64,000 nt of DNA from Chryseobacterium aureum (GCF_003971235.1 NZ_CP034661.1:2480001-2544000); one strand, 5' to 3'. Positions 38,848-47,636 are shown, numbered from the stretch's first letter. Notes: a model not told the origin generated them from the letters alone. A program made the numbers and translations.

Positions 38848-39416
38848 ATTATTCTCAGACAGAATTTATATCCAAAGATGAAAATGATGATCCTGTTTTC
38901 ATTTCCAACTGTGAAAAAATCATCAGAAAATATCTTCAGCTCTGGAAACCGAGAGAATTATTCATTACTGGTGTAAATAGTATTTTTGATAGCAGATGGG
39001 CAACTGAAGAAGAAAAATTGTTTTCTTTTGGGAGTCACGGCAATGAACTAAGCATATCTCTTTTTCACCCTAATATTGTTTCTTCTACTTCTATTTATCA
39101 GGATTCTTACAGAGGCTATTACATTCCATGTAAGGTTTCAGATTATATAAAAAAAAGAAAAGAAGGAGAATATCGTCTGTTTGAAGTATATTACTCTCCT
39201 CTAAAACAATATTACTTTCCCGCCATCAATAATGGTCTTTTGGCTTGGTATAGTAAAAATTCATTGATTGATAATAAAGGGACTTTAATGTTTCATTATA
39301 CCAACGGTATGGAAATTAAAATCCTGCATGTGACTTTGAATAAAAATGAAAACTGGAATGTTTTTGAATCTTTAGGTGCTTTAAAATATGATATTCAGAA
39401 AATAATAGACAATTAA
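38832..39416 (+). CDS. Hypothetical protein, 194 aa
   Basis: Not recognised. Soluble, no signal peptide. 'FISNCEKIIRKYLQLWKPRELFITGVN' is helical, and the middle part has many Tyr/Ser. The start codon lies inside the end of the preceding lipoprotein gene in another frame. A dispersed terminator-like repeat begins 10 bp past the stop. Confidence 0.7.
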   Translation: MEKKINYSQTEFISKDENDDPVFISNCEKIIRKYLQLWKPRELFITGVNSIFDSRWATEEEKLFSFGSHGNELSISLFHPNIVSSTSIYQDSYRGYYIPCKVSDYIKKRKEGEYRLFEVYYSPLKQYYFPAINNGLLAWYSKNSLIDNKGTLMFHYTNGMEIKILHVTLNKNENWNVFESLGALKYDIQKIIDN

Positions 39417-39425
39417 TCAATACCC

Positions 39426-39493
39426 GCTCCGCAAAGTCTGAGACTTTACGCATTAAAAAAAAACAAAATCCGAAGTCAATAGGCTTCGGATTA
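39426..39493 (+). repeat. Dispersed terminator-like repeat, copy 1
   Basis: GCTCCGC-AAAGTCT-G-AGACTTT-ACGCATT, an A-run, then AATCCGAAG-N8-CTTCGGATT (39467-39492). The same order recurs at 39675-39741. The first dyad is AAAGTCT/AGACTTT. The second hairpin could end transcription of the gene at 38832-39416. Confidence 0.7.
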
Positions 39494-39674
39494 GGATTTT
39501 CTTTACCATTGTTTCTATCGATATTTGTGTTTATGAAAGTTAATAAAATAAATGTAAGTCCATTTTTATTAATAAGTATTGCGTTAGTATCATCATTGCT
39601 ACACACAATAACATCTATAATATATGGCTTCTAAAAATTGTATTAACCAAATATTTTTTGAGAAATTCACCCCT

Positions 39675-39741
39675 GCTCCGCAAAGTCTCCCGACTTTGCG
39701 CATTCAAAAAAACAAAATCCCAAGTCAGGAGGCTTCGGATA
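39675..39741 (+). repeat. Dispersed terminator-like repeat, copy 2
   Basis: GCTCCGCAAAGTC-TCCC-GACTTTGCG, CATTC, an A-run with CAAAATCC, then AAGTCAGGAGGCTTCGGAT. It matches copy 1 throughout but the second stem is imperfect. It directly precedes the 22-bp repeat array. A reading frame crossing it (39624-39891) is not believed. Confidence 0.7.
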
Positions 39742-39748
39742 GCCGTCT

Positions 39749-39988
39749 ACCCCCTTCTACAAACCTCTCCAGCCACTATTACAACCATCTACCACCCCTT
39801 AACCAAGGGGTTACAACCACTTCCGAAGCACCGCCAACCACTTCATAAAGTCCCTTTAACCCCTTCCATAAGTATCTTCACCCCCTTATAGAAGTAGTTT
39901 TACCCCCTTCGGGACGACCTGTAGCCCGTTAATCAACTGGGTATACCCCCTTATGCAACCCCCTTTACCCCCTTACCTAAGGGGGTGG
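39749..39988. repeat. Array of eleven ~22-bp dyad-symmetric repeats
   Basis: Units begin at 39749, 39771, 39794, 39816, 39837, 39859, 39880, 39902, 39925, 39945 and 39967 (20-23 bp each). Each starts with ACC(C/A)CTT or a variant. The best units are palindromes: ACCCCTT-AACC-AAGGGGT (39794) and ACCCCCTT-ACCT-AAGGGGGT (39967). The consensus is ACCCCTTnnnnAAGGGGT plus a 3-5 bp spacer. Very C-rich on the plus strand compared with its surroundings. No gene is associated. Confidence 0.75.
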
Positions 39989-40148
39989 CAGCCGTACCTG
40001 ATGATGAAATGCAAAAGATGAGTGAAACCCTCCGGTTTCAGCAAAATGTTTTCATCTGGCTAAAAGCAATTTTGAAAATTCTCTTCAACTTTTTCCTATC
40101 TTTAAACCACATTATTCAATTAAAGAGACTTAAATAAAATAAATACTA

Positions 40149-41324
40149 ATGCCATTGAAAAAGTTATTAATTCTTTCATTTTTAAGTTCAATACTAGCCC
40201 ATGCACAAACGCTTACTTTCAAAAGTCTCGCCAATATGTCGGTGGGCAGAGGTGCCATCACCAGTGTCATTGTGGATGATAATATCTATGTGAGCAATGG
40301 ATATCAGGAAACCGGAGGTATGGCCAATTACATCGAAAAATATAATATTACGGATAACAAATGGAGTGTTCTTAATGCTACGCTGAGTCCCAGGAAATTT
40401 GCTAATTCGGAGACTTACGGTCATAAAATTTACATTTTTAACGGCTGGGGAAACAGCCATCTTGAAATTGTAGACCTTGAAACGCAAAAAGTAACAAAAG
40501 GGGCTGTTAACCGTTCCTACACAGGAAATGCAGGCTCTGCCATCCATAAAGGAAAAATATATGTATTCGGCGGCAGCGGACTCAATGGCGCCGCCACTAC
40601 TGTATTTTCCAATAGATTCCAGTATTATGATATCGCTTCAGATACATGGCACCCACTACCCGATATGCCCACTGCCAGAGAAGCAAAAGGGAAAATTGTG
40701 AATGATAAGCTGTACGTAATTGGCGGTTTTAACGGAACTTCATCCCGTCTGATTAATGTCTTTGACCTCAACTCCAATCGCTGGACCAATCAATATACAA
40801 TGCCTGCCGGGATTTCCGGACATTCCCTAGCGGTATCCGGGGATAAGATTTTTATAGCAGGAGGTTATAACAATCAAACTTTTCTGGCCTATTTTGATAC
40901 CACGACCCATAAGGTACATCAGCTAACATCCAATATGATTCCCAGAAGACACGCTGCAGCAGAAGTTTATAACGATAAACTGTACATCATTGGAGGAAGT
41001 ACCACGTCTTTAACCAAATCAGCTATTAAAAGCATACAGGCAGCAGATATCAGCGAGAATATTCTCGCCAATACAGTCAGCGAAAACCGTGTTCCGGAAA
41101 CAAAAGTATATACCAGCGCATCCAGAGACGGTTTTGTCATCAGTAATGAAAATAACAGCAACCAGTTTGAATTCACTGTTTACTCCACAGATGGCAGACA
41201 GGTAAGCAAAGGCTTTGCCTACTACAACAAAACCATAGATTTATCTAAAGTACAGCGCGGAACTTACATTTTTACTTATAAAAATGAGAAAGGGGTGTTG
41301 CAGCAGATTAGAATTTTCAGGTAA
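40149..41324 (+). CDS. Kelch-repeat beta-propeller protein with T9SS sorting domain
   Basis: 391 aa. Signal peptide MPLKKLLILSFLSSILAHA. Five or six kelch-like repeats follow ('KIYVFGGSGLNGA', 'KLYVIGGFNGTS', 'KIFIAGGYNNQ', 'KLYIIGGSTT'), giving a beta-propeller at about 25-300. The last ~75 residues ('QFEFTVYSTDGRQVSKG ... VQRGTYIFTYKNEKG') are a type A T9SS C-terminal domain, so the propeller should be displayed or released at the cell surface. Ligand unknown. A TATCTTTA near-match to the -7 element lies at 40097-40104. Confidence 0.9.
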   Translation: MPLKKLLILSFLSSILAHAQTLTFKSLANMSVGRGAITSVIVDDNIYVSNGYQETGGMANYIEKYNITDNKWSVLNATLSPRKFANSETYGHKIYIFNGWGNSHLEIVDLETQKVTKGAVNRSYTGNAGSAIHKGKIYVFGGSGLNGAATTVFSNRFQYYDIASDTWHPLPDMPTAREAKGKIVNDKLYVIGGFNGTSSRLINVFDLNSNRWTNQYTMPAGISGHSLAVSGDKIFIAGGYNNQTFLAYFDTTTHKVHQLTSNMIPRRHAAAEVYNDKLYIIGGSTTSLTKSAIKSIQAADISENILANTVSENRVPETKVYTSASRDGFVISNENNSNQFEFTVYSTDGRQVSKGFAYYNKTIDLSKVQRGTYIFTYKNEKGVLQQIRIFR

Positions 41325-41375
41325 CCTTACCTACATTTATGACATCAGTAACCATTAAATTCACATCATAAAACA

Positions 41376-42029
41376 ATGAGAAAATATATCATTTCAGGTC
41401 TTTTAATTTTAGCCTTTCAGATATGGTATGCCCAAATAAATACAGATCTGATTAAAAAGAAGGTCACAGAAAATCCACAGGAAAACTTTTATCAACTTCT
41501 GAACACGTTTAAAGTAAATCCTTCTGAATTGACACAGGAACAAATGAACCAGCTGTATTACGGAAGCAAATTCGTAAAAATAAAGTATACCATTGGGAAT
41601 TATAACAGTGAATCCGGGACATTCTGGAAACCAGCTCAAAAAAGACTGTCAAAAAGCAAAGCAGAAAAAATGGTTTCTGAAGCCGAATCAAAATATGCCG
41701 TCAATCCTCTCAACAAGAATTTGCTGGATGATATGATGAATATTTATCGTGCCCTGGATGAAAAACAAAAAGAAGAACTCTGCTCCAAACAAAAGGATCT
41801 GATTATTCAAACCATAGAAAAAAGTGGTGACGGGAAGAGTGAAGAGACCGCAGTTTGTGTTTTAACCGCCGGAGAAGTTTTAGAGCAACTTGAAAAACTG
41901 GCTGTTTCAGGGCCAGGAGCAGAATTCAGCCAAAAAATGAAACAACTTTCAGACGGAAGCATCCTGACAATTTATCATATTGGAGATCGGGAAGTTTTTG
42001 TAAAATTAGTCGGCGGATATTTTTTTTAA
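41376..42029 (+). CDS. DUF4919 domain-containing secreted protein
   Basis: 217 aa with a signal peptide (MRKYIISGLLILAFQIWYA). 'NFYQLLNTFKVNPSELTQEQMNQLYYGSKF' and the following helices match the DUF4919 family of Bacteroidota. No enzymatic motif is visible. It follows the kelch gene by 51 bp and may share its transcript. Confidence 0.8.
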   Translation: MRKYIISGLLILAFQIWYAQINTDLIKKKVTENPQENFYQLLNTFKVNPSELTQEQMNQLYYGSKFVKIKYTIGNYNSESGTFWKPAQKRLSKSKAEKMVSEAESKYAVNPLNKNLLDDMMNIYRALDEKQKEELCSKQKDLIIQTIEKSGDGKSEETAVCVLTAGEVLEQLEKLAVSGPGAEFSQKMKQLSDGSILTIYHIGDREVFVKLVGGYFF

Positions 42030-42065
42030 ACTGCTTAGCATGCCAGCAATACCTGAACACTACAA

Positions 42066-43164
42066 ATGAAAAATATCTTTACCGCCTACGAAGAAACAAT
42101 AACCAAAAAGCACAGTATTGGTTTTACTCCTAAATACAGGGAAGAATTCAGAACGTTTGTCAACGAAACACTCTTCATTGCCATTGCAGAAAAAACAATC
42201 GAAAAACTGGGCTGGGACCTGGTTTATAAAGATGACCACAGCATAGAAGCAAAGCGTAAGGATGTAGGCTGGATGAATGAACGCTGGACAGAAATTATCA
42301 CCGCCAACTATAAAAATGGTGAGGTCTCCGTAAAAAGCGAATCTTTAGGGAACGAAATATGGGATAATGGTAAAAATTCTAAACGGGTTAAATTATTTAT
42401 TTATTTATGCGTATCAGGAGACCTTAAAAACATTCAATATACAGGCGCTTAAAGATCTGGAAAAGGAAATAGAAAGGAAAAATAACTGGGATGACTATCT
42501 AATCCCTGAAACGTTACCACAACCCAGATCGGTAAGAACTCCCAACATAATGATACCGGTAATTGGCGGTATATGCAGTGCTTTAATCATAGGGTTTCTC
42601 TTCGCATTGCTTTCAATGAAAGGGCTTTACTTTATTGGATTGTTTGAGTTTCTTGTCGCAGCAGCGCTTGTTTTTACCATGAAATATCTCATCAGATTTT
42701 CAAATTATACTGATCTTATCAAACTCCTGTATCTGCTGGGAGGAATGATTTTGCTCACATATGCATCCAATGAATATTTTCAATATGAGATCATTCTGAA
42801 TACCAATAATCTTGAAAGAATTGGATTCTGGAATTTTCTGAAAATACGATTTTTACAAGGCTTTACAGTCAACAAAATAAATTTGGGATGGATTGGATGG
42901 ATCATTATATGGATTGTACAGCTTGGGCTCACAGGTCTTTTCGTTTACTTCAGATTAGTCTCTGCACTTACAAAATATGTCATTGAAAGAGTACCTGCTG
43001 AAGTTGTTGATTTTGCATTTTATCATGTCGTTAAAAATAAATCAGAGGAAGAAATCAGAGCAGAACTGGCCAGCAAAGGATGGTCGCAGGTACAATCTCA
43101 GAATGAAGTATTTGAAGCAATCGGAGGTCATCAAAATATAGTGGCATTAAGCAGAATCAAATAA
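42066..43164 (+). pseudogene. Membrane protein gene split by a frameshift at a TTTA repeat
   Basis: Two overlapping frames belong together: 42066-42452 (MKNIFTAYEETITKK ... NSKRVKLFIY) and, in another frame, ...FIYAYQETLKTFNIQALKDL to 43164. At 42396-42407 the sequence has three TTTA units; removing one unit (4 bp) joins the frames as KRVKLFIYAYQETL. The joined protein would be about 365 aa: a soluble N-terminal domain, four membrane segments (about residues 155-310) and a cytoplasmic C-terminal helix region. The unit number could vary and switch the gene on or off, or this is a plain frameshift. Family not recognised. Confidence 0.65.
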
Positions 43165-43317
43165 GATTCATACCATTTAAAACTTAGCAGAAAAAACTTC
43201 AGCAAAAAAGGAGATCGATACAGGTATCGAATTATCAATAAAGAAGATCATTTTTACTGGATCCTTGTAGAATCTTCAGGCGAAATCGTCAAGTTTAAAT
43301 TATTTGTAGATCACTAA
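43165..43317 (+). pseudogene. Start-less reading-frame remnant
   Basis: Directly after the previous stop and in the same frame, 50 codons remain open (HLKLSRKNFSKKGDRYRYRI ... IVKFKLFVDH-stop) with no start codon. Protein-like composition suggests the tail of a gene whose front part is lost. Low certainty. Confidence 0.3.
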
Positions 43318-43437
43318 ACATTTACATCTGAGAATTGATCAGCCTCACTTTCCTACTTTGCATTCACAAAATCTGAAAACGGTGAGTAACATTTATGTAA
43401 ATTAGCACACTTAAAATAAAACTAATCTTTTCAATTT

Positions 43438-43953
43438 ATGAAATATCTATTTTTTACATTTTGGGGGTTTACGATGAGCTTTGCTCAGTCCGGGCTGGAA
43501 AAGTTGGGCAGTAATCCTGTAACGTATATTGACAGTGTAAAAGTGAGCAAACCAGAAATCTTGAGATTTGATTCAAATCTGATTACTTTAATGACTGTTT
43601 ATGATCCGAAAGAGGCGAAAGATATCGTAGGAGAAGAAGGAAAAGACGGAGCCGTGTATATTGAAACAAGGGGCTTCAGTAAAAAAAGATTTCAGAGATA
43701 TTTCAAATCGAAATCGAAAGAATTTTCGAAATTATTAGATTCTAAAGGAGATGACAATACTTTTCAGTATATTCTTAACGGAAAAATTCTCACCAATAAT
43801 TTTGAAGGAGAACTGGCAATGATTGATGATAAGGTTTTCAAAAAAATTGATATTATAAAGCAAAAAGAATTATCCGCTCAATATAAGATTAAAGATAAAG
43901 ATTACGGAATCATCATAACCTCCGGTATCCCTGAAGATTCGCCAAAGAAATAA
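43438..43953 (+). CDS. Hypothetical secreted protein, 171 aa
   Basis: Signal peptide MKYLFFTFWGFTMSFA. The segment 'EAKDIVGEEGKDGAVYIETRGF' resembles the short beta-alpha-beta strand pattern of TonB-receptor plug domains (compare 'GxxGADGVILIxT'), so it may be a free-standing plug-like domain. The C-terminal part is Lys-rich. No close family named. 4 bp separate its stop from the broken SMI1-like gene. Confidence 0.7.
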   Translation: MKYLFFTFWGFTMSFAQSGLEKLGSNPVTYIDSVKVSKPEILRFDSNLITLMTVYDPKEAKDIVGEEGKDGAVYIETRGFSKKRFQRYFKSKSKEFSKLLDSKGDDNTFQYILNGKILTNNFEGELAMIDDKVFKKIDIIKQKELSAQYKIKDKDYGIIITSGIPEDSPKK

Positions 43954-43957
43954 TACA

Positions 43958-44368
43958 ATGGTACATCTCCGGATTGATAAAATTAAAGAGAGATGGAAAA
44001 GTGAAAACATAAAGCTGAACTCTCCTGCAACATCAGAATTTATTGAAGTAACTGAAGAAGCTATTGACTTTCAGTTTCCTGATGATTTTAAGAAACTATA
44101 GTTAAAAGTAGATGGGTTTGCAGATGGTAACTGGACAATAAATATGTTTTCCGTGTGGCCATTGGCAAGAATTCTAGAGCAATACCCTAATGAAAATGAT
44201 AAAAGTTTCATTCCATTTGCTGATTATCTGATCAATTCCCATCATATCGGCTTTGTGAAAGGAAAAAGCGGAGTTTTTAAAAATGCAGACGAAACGCTTG
44301 TGAAAATTGCAGATACTTTTTCTGAAACAATCTTTCTCATCATTTCAGATGCAGATATTTTGTATTGA
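43958..44368 (+). pseudogene. SMI1/KNR4-like gene with an in-frame stop
   Basis: One continuous frame of 136 codons (MVHLRIDKIKERWKSENIKL ... FPDDFKKL-stop-LKVDGFADGNWTINMFSVWP ... ISDADILY) is interrupted by one TAG at 44099-44101, where a Tyr codon (TAT/TAC) would fit. 'FPDDFKKLYLKVDGF' is the typical SMI1/KNR4 start, as found in immunity proteins of contact-dependent toxins. One substitution separates it from an intact gene. Confidence 0.75.
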
Positions 44369-44455
44369 CATCAATTACTCACAGATAAGAATTCTCGTAC
44401 GATAAACTTTCTCACTTGTTTTATTTTGACTTACAATTAAATAAAAAATTCTAAT

Positions 44456-44608
44456 ATGAAGAGTTATGAAGCACTTTTGGTTTCTGATCTGAATGAAAAA
44501 CTGACCATTATTCTATTGGGAAACAGCTACAATGGAAAATTATTTGAAATTGCTGATGCGGTAAAAGCCATCTTGAAAAACGAAGAATATAGTTTTCCGA
44601 AAAAATAA
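44456..44608 (+). pseudogene. C-terminal remnant of a serine hydrolase (beta-lactamase family) gene
   Basis: 50 codons: MKSYEALLVSDLNEKLTIIL ... LKNEEYSFPKK. The 'ILLGNSYNGKLFEIADAVKAIL' pattern is that of the last strand and helix of class C beta-lactamase-like hydrolases, ending in the usual 'Y-x-FPK' tail. SxxK and YxN motifs are absent, so it is not active. An intact relative lies at 49476-51086. Confidence 0.55.
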
Positions 44609-44613
44609 AACAC

Positions 44614-45273
44614 ATGAAAAAAGCATTTGAATTTCTCTCTCATTTAAAGGAAAATAATAACCGGGAATGGTTTGCGGAACACAAGCCAGAATATGACGCC
44701 ATTGTTAAAGAAAACAAAGTTTTTTTTACCCAGATCTATCATGAGCTTCAGGAGCATGATCAGCTCAAGGGAATTCACATTTTCAGAATTTACAATGATG
44801 TCCGTTTTTCCAAAAACAAGACCCCTTATAAAACCAATTTCGGAGTTGGATATTCCCGTGCGAAGCCTATGTTAAGAGGTGGATATTATATTCAGCTTGA
44901 ACCGGGCAACAGTTTTGTAGGTGGTGGTTTTTGGGGTCCGGAAGCCAAGGATTTACTTCGTATCCGAAAAGAATTTGAAATCAGCAGTACAGAAATTGAA
45001 AAAATTACCGCTGATAAGACTTTTATACAATATTTTGGAGCGCTCAAAGGTGATTCTGTAAAAACAGCCCCACGAGGTTTTGACAAAAATCATCCAGCCA
45101 TAGATTTAATCAGAAAAAAGCAATTTCTGGTCATGAGAAAGTTCACTGATAAAGAAGTTTTATCTGACAGTTTTCAAAAAGAAGCAATCCTGACTTTGCT
45201 GGCGATGCGGCCTTTTTTTGATTATATGAGTGAAATTCTTACCACGGATATGAATGGAGAACCTTTGTTTTAA
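44614..45273 (+). CDS. DUF2461 domain-containing protein
   Basis: 219 aa. 'FLSHLKENNNREWFAEHKPEYDA', 'IFRIYNDVRFSKNKTPYKTNFG' and 'GGYYIQLEPGNSFVGGGFWGPEAKDLLRIRKEF' are the defining segments of DUF2461. Cytoplasmic, function unknown. It begins 5 bp after the hydrolase remnant. Confidence 0.92.
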   Translation: MKKAFEFLSHLKENNNREWFAEHKPEYDAIVKENKVFFTQIYHELQEHDQLKGIHIFRIYNDVRFSKNKTPYKTNFGVGYSRAKPMLRGGYYIQLEPGNSFVGGGFWGPEAKDLLRIRKEFEISSTEIEKITADKTFIQYFGALKGDSVKTAPRGFDKNHPAIDLIRKKQFLVMRKFTDKEVLSDSFQKEAILTLLAMRPFFDYMSEILTTDMNGEPLF

Positions 45274-45299
45274 ATATTATGTATTTTTTTAATTAAACC

Positions 45300-45764
45300 A
45301 TGAATCAAAATCAACAATATGAAGACTTCTTTCAGGAAAGCAGCTCATATTACCTTGAAAAACTAAATCTTTTTGAAAAAGGAAAAAAATTCACCTTTAA
45401 CTATGCCGCCCTTATCTTTGGAATATTTTGGTTCCTATATAGAAAAATGTACCTGGAAGCCATAGTCATTTACTCCTTATTCTATATTGAAAGCTGTTTT
45501 GAAAGTTTTTTCTTAGTAAAAATAATAGGAACAGAGCAAACGAAACTGGTCTGTTATTGCATCTCAATTATCATGCTCATTATAATAGGCTTTTGTGGAA
45601 ATCTTCTTTACTTCAGCAAAGCAAAAAGAACAATAAAAAAAGCAGAGGAAAAATTCCTGACCTATGAGCAGCAAAAAGAATATTTAAGCAAAAAAGGGGG
45701 AACCACTCTTCTTTATGCAATTCTTGTAATGCTTATAATAATTGCAGCAATAGCTTTGAGTTAA
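45300..45764 (+). CDS. DUF2628-like membrane protein
   Basis: 154 aa with three or four membrane segments (about residues 38-52, 56-75, 83-105, 135-152). 'KFTFNYAALIFGIFWFLYRKMYLEA' is the typical DUF2628 start. The region between the third and last segments is Lys/Glu-rich. Function unknown. Confidence 0.75.
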   Translation: MNQNQQYEDFFQESSSYYLEKLNLFEKGKKFTFNYAALIFGIFWFLYRKMYLEAIVIYSLFYIESCFESFFLVKIIGTEQTKLVCYCISIIMLIIIGFCGNLLYFSKAKRTIKKAEEKFLTYEQQKEYLSKKGGTTLLYAILVMLIIIAAIALS

Positions 45765-45801
45765 ATATTTTTATAATTTTTACCTCCAAAAAAATCAGAT
45801 C

Positions 45802-46572
45802 ATGACAGAAAATTCCATTCCGTTCTCCAGAATAAAAAACATCCAATTTGGGATAAGCGCCATCTGTCAATTCAGTCTTTTCTTTCTTATTTTTCTGTGC
45901 ATGGGTTGCAAAAAAGTTCAGGATGACGACCGTTTTATTACTTATCAGGTAAATCCTGAGAAGCAGAACATACAGATGTTCTGGAAAAATAGTACCGGAG
46001 AAATATTTAAAAGTATAGAACGCTTGAATCAGCATGTTCAGTCTAAAAATGAAAAATTACGATTTGCGATGAACGCAGGTATGTTTGAGCCGGACAACTC
46101 TCCGAAAGGACTTTTTATCGAAGATTATAAAATTCTGAAATCTATAGATACATTACAGGGTACCGGAAATTTTTATCTGCAGCCTAATGGAATATTATAT
46201 ATAACTCAAAATAAAAAGGCCGGAATTGTAGAGACTAAAAAATACCGACAGCATGCAGACATCAGATATGCCACCCAATCCGGGCCAATGCTTATAATAA
46301 ATGGTAAAATCAATACCCTTTTTCAAAAAAGATCTAAAAACCTGAATATCAGAAACGGGGTGGGAATTCTGGAAAATGGAGAGCTCATTTTCGCAATGTC
46401 TAAGAAAGAAATCAGCTTTTACCATCTGGCAGAATATTTCAAAAGGCTGGGCTGTAAAGAGGCTCTTTATCTTGACGGATATGTTTCAAGAACGTATCTC
46501 CCTGAAAAAGACTGGATGCAGAAAGACGGAAATTTTGGAGTGATGATAGGCGTTACAGAATCTTCAAAATAA
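45802..46572 (+). CDS. Phosphodiester glycosidase family protein (NAGPA-like)
   Basis: 256 aa. One N-terminal membrane or lipoprotein segment ('FFLIFLCMGCKKVQDD', Cys at about residue 35) places it in the envelope. The domain matches the NAGPA/phosphodiester glycosidase family: 'RFAMNAGMFEPDNSPKGLFIE', 'NFYLQPNGILYIT', 'IRYATQSGPMLIINGKIN', 'RNGVGILENGELIFAMSK' and 'CKEALYLDGYVSRTY'. Relatives cleave N-acetylglucosamine phosphodiesters; the substrate here is not known. Confidence 0.85.
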   Translation: MTENSIPFSRIKNIQFGISAICQFSLFFLIFLCMGCKKVQDDDRFITYQVNPEKQNIQMFWKNSTGEIFKSIERLNQHVQSKNEKLRFAMNAGMFEPDNSPKGLFIEDYKILKSIDTLQGTGNFYLQPNGILYITQNKKAGIVETKKYRQHADIRYATQSGPMLIINGKINTLFQKRSKNLNIRNGVGILENGELIFAMSKKEISFYHLAEYFKRLGCKEALYLDGYVSRTYLPEKDWMQKDGNFGVMIGVTESSK

Positions 46573-46664
46573 GAAAAGTTATCCCCATTCTCACAATGAA
46601 CAGGTAAAATATAACTATCTTTCCTCTTATTAAAAAAACTCACCCCTAATCACGATAATTGATC

Positions 46665-47225
46665 ATGAAAAAAATAATCTTAGATCTGGCAACTACCCTA
46701 GACGGTTTTATCGAAGGACCCAACGGAGAAACCGACTGGTGCATTATGGATGATGATATGGATTTTGACGGGTTTCTCTCAGGAATAGACACTATTTTTT
46801 ACGGAAGAATAAGCTATGACGCCTGGGGAAATTATCAGCCGGAAGAAAATGCAGGTCCTGAAGAACAGAAACTGTGGGAAGCAGTTCATTCAAAGAATAA
46901 ATTTGTGTTTTCCAGCCAGAACAGGGAAGACGAAAATGCTGTATTTATCAGTTCTGACATTATAGAAAAGGTTTCGGAAATAAAAAAGCAGGGAGGAAAA
47001 GATATCTGGCTGTATGGAGGAGCAAGCCTTATCAAAACATTTATTCAGGAAAATCTTATCGACACCTACAGGATATCCGTTCATCCGATTGCTCTCGGGA
47101 AGGGAAAGCCTCTTTTTGAAGATTTGACGGAACGATTACACTTAAAACTGGTAAAAACCCATGTTTTCAGATCCGGTGTTGTACAGCTTATTTATGAGGC
47201 TCAAACTAAAAATGAAAAGATATGA
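46665..47225 (+). CDS. Dihydrofolate reductase family protein (RibD C-terminal type)
   Basis: 186 aa from ATG 46665 (MKKIILDLATTLDGFIEGPN); the frame extends two codons up to a TTG. 'TDWCIMDDDMDFDGFLSGIDTIFYGRISYDAW' and 'IKKQGGKDIWLYGGASLIKTFIQENLIDTYRISVHPIALGKGKPLF' are typical of the RibD-C/DHFR-like superfamily of NADPH-dependent reductases. It is not the essential FolA. The end overlaps the next start (ATGA), so the two genes are coupled. Confidence 0.88.
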   Translation: MKKIILDLATTLDGFIEGPNGETDWCIMDDDMDFDGFLSGIDTIFYGRISYDAWGNYQPEENAGPEEQKLWEAVHSKNKFVFSSQNREDENAVFISSDIIEKVSEIKKQGGKDIWLYGGASLIKTFIQENLIDTYRISVHPIALGKGKPLFEDLTERLHLKLVKTHVFRSGVVQLIYEAQTKNEKI

Positions 47226-47617
47226 ATGCTCGGCTCAGCACCATCATTTTGTATGTGAAAAATGTACAGTTGCTCAAAGATTTTTATGAGAAAAACTTTA
47301 ATCTGAAAGTGATTGAAGAAGATCCGGTTTGGGCTTTGTTGGACGCGGGAGGACTTTATATCGGGTTGCATACAATCGGAGATCAGTATCTTGAAAAATT
47401 AGAAGCAGATTATACTTTCGACAATAATACTAAACTTGTTTTTGAAATTGACATCGACATAGAATCCGCAAGAAATGAGCTGATTTCAAAAAATGTTACC
47501 ATGAGAGACATCAAAACCTTTGAAAACTACCCGTTCTGGCTTTGTGACGGAACTGATCCTGAAGGAAATGTATTCCAGCTAAAAAGCAAAAAGCAAAAAG
47601 CAAAAAGTAAAAACTAA
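47222..47617 (+). CDS. VOC family (glyoxalase-like) protein with repeat-extended C-terminus
   Basis: 131 aa. A VOC fold: 'STIILYVKNVQLLKDFYEKNFNLKVIEEDPVWALLDAGGLYIGLH' then 'FWLCDGTDPEGNVFQLKSK', where the metal-binding His/Glu pattern is only partly kept. The last codons come from an AAAAAGC repeat (47581-47620), giving a KKQKAKSK tail that is probably not part of the fold and may vary in length. Confidence 0.85.
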   Translation: MNARLSTIILYVKNVQLLKDFYEKNFNLKVIEEDPVWALLDAGGLYIGLHTIGDQYLEKLEADYTFDNNTKLVFEIDIDIESARNELISKNVTMRDIKTFENYPFWLCDGTDPEGNVFQLKSKKQKAKSKN

Positions 47618-47636
47618 AAACTAACTGAACAAAACG

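Noticed and set aside
39624..39891. Two overlapping reading frames rich in Pro/Thr/Ser
   Set aside because: They arise from the dispersed repeat and the C-rich palindrome array; no start context or homology.
39749..39988. CRISPR array
   Set aside because: Units are contiguous 20-23 bp palindromes without unique spacers, and no cas genes are present.
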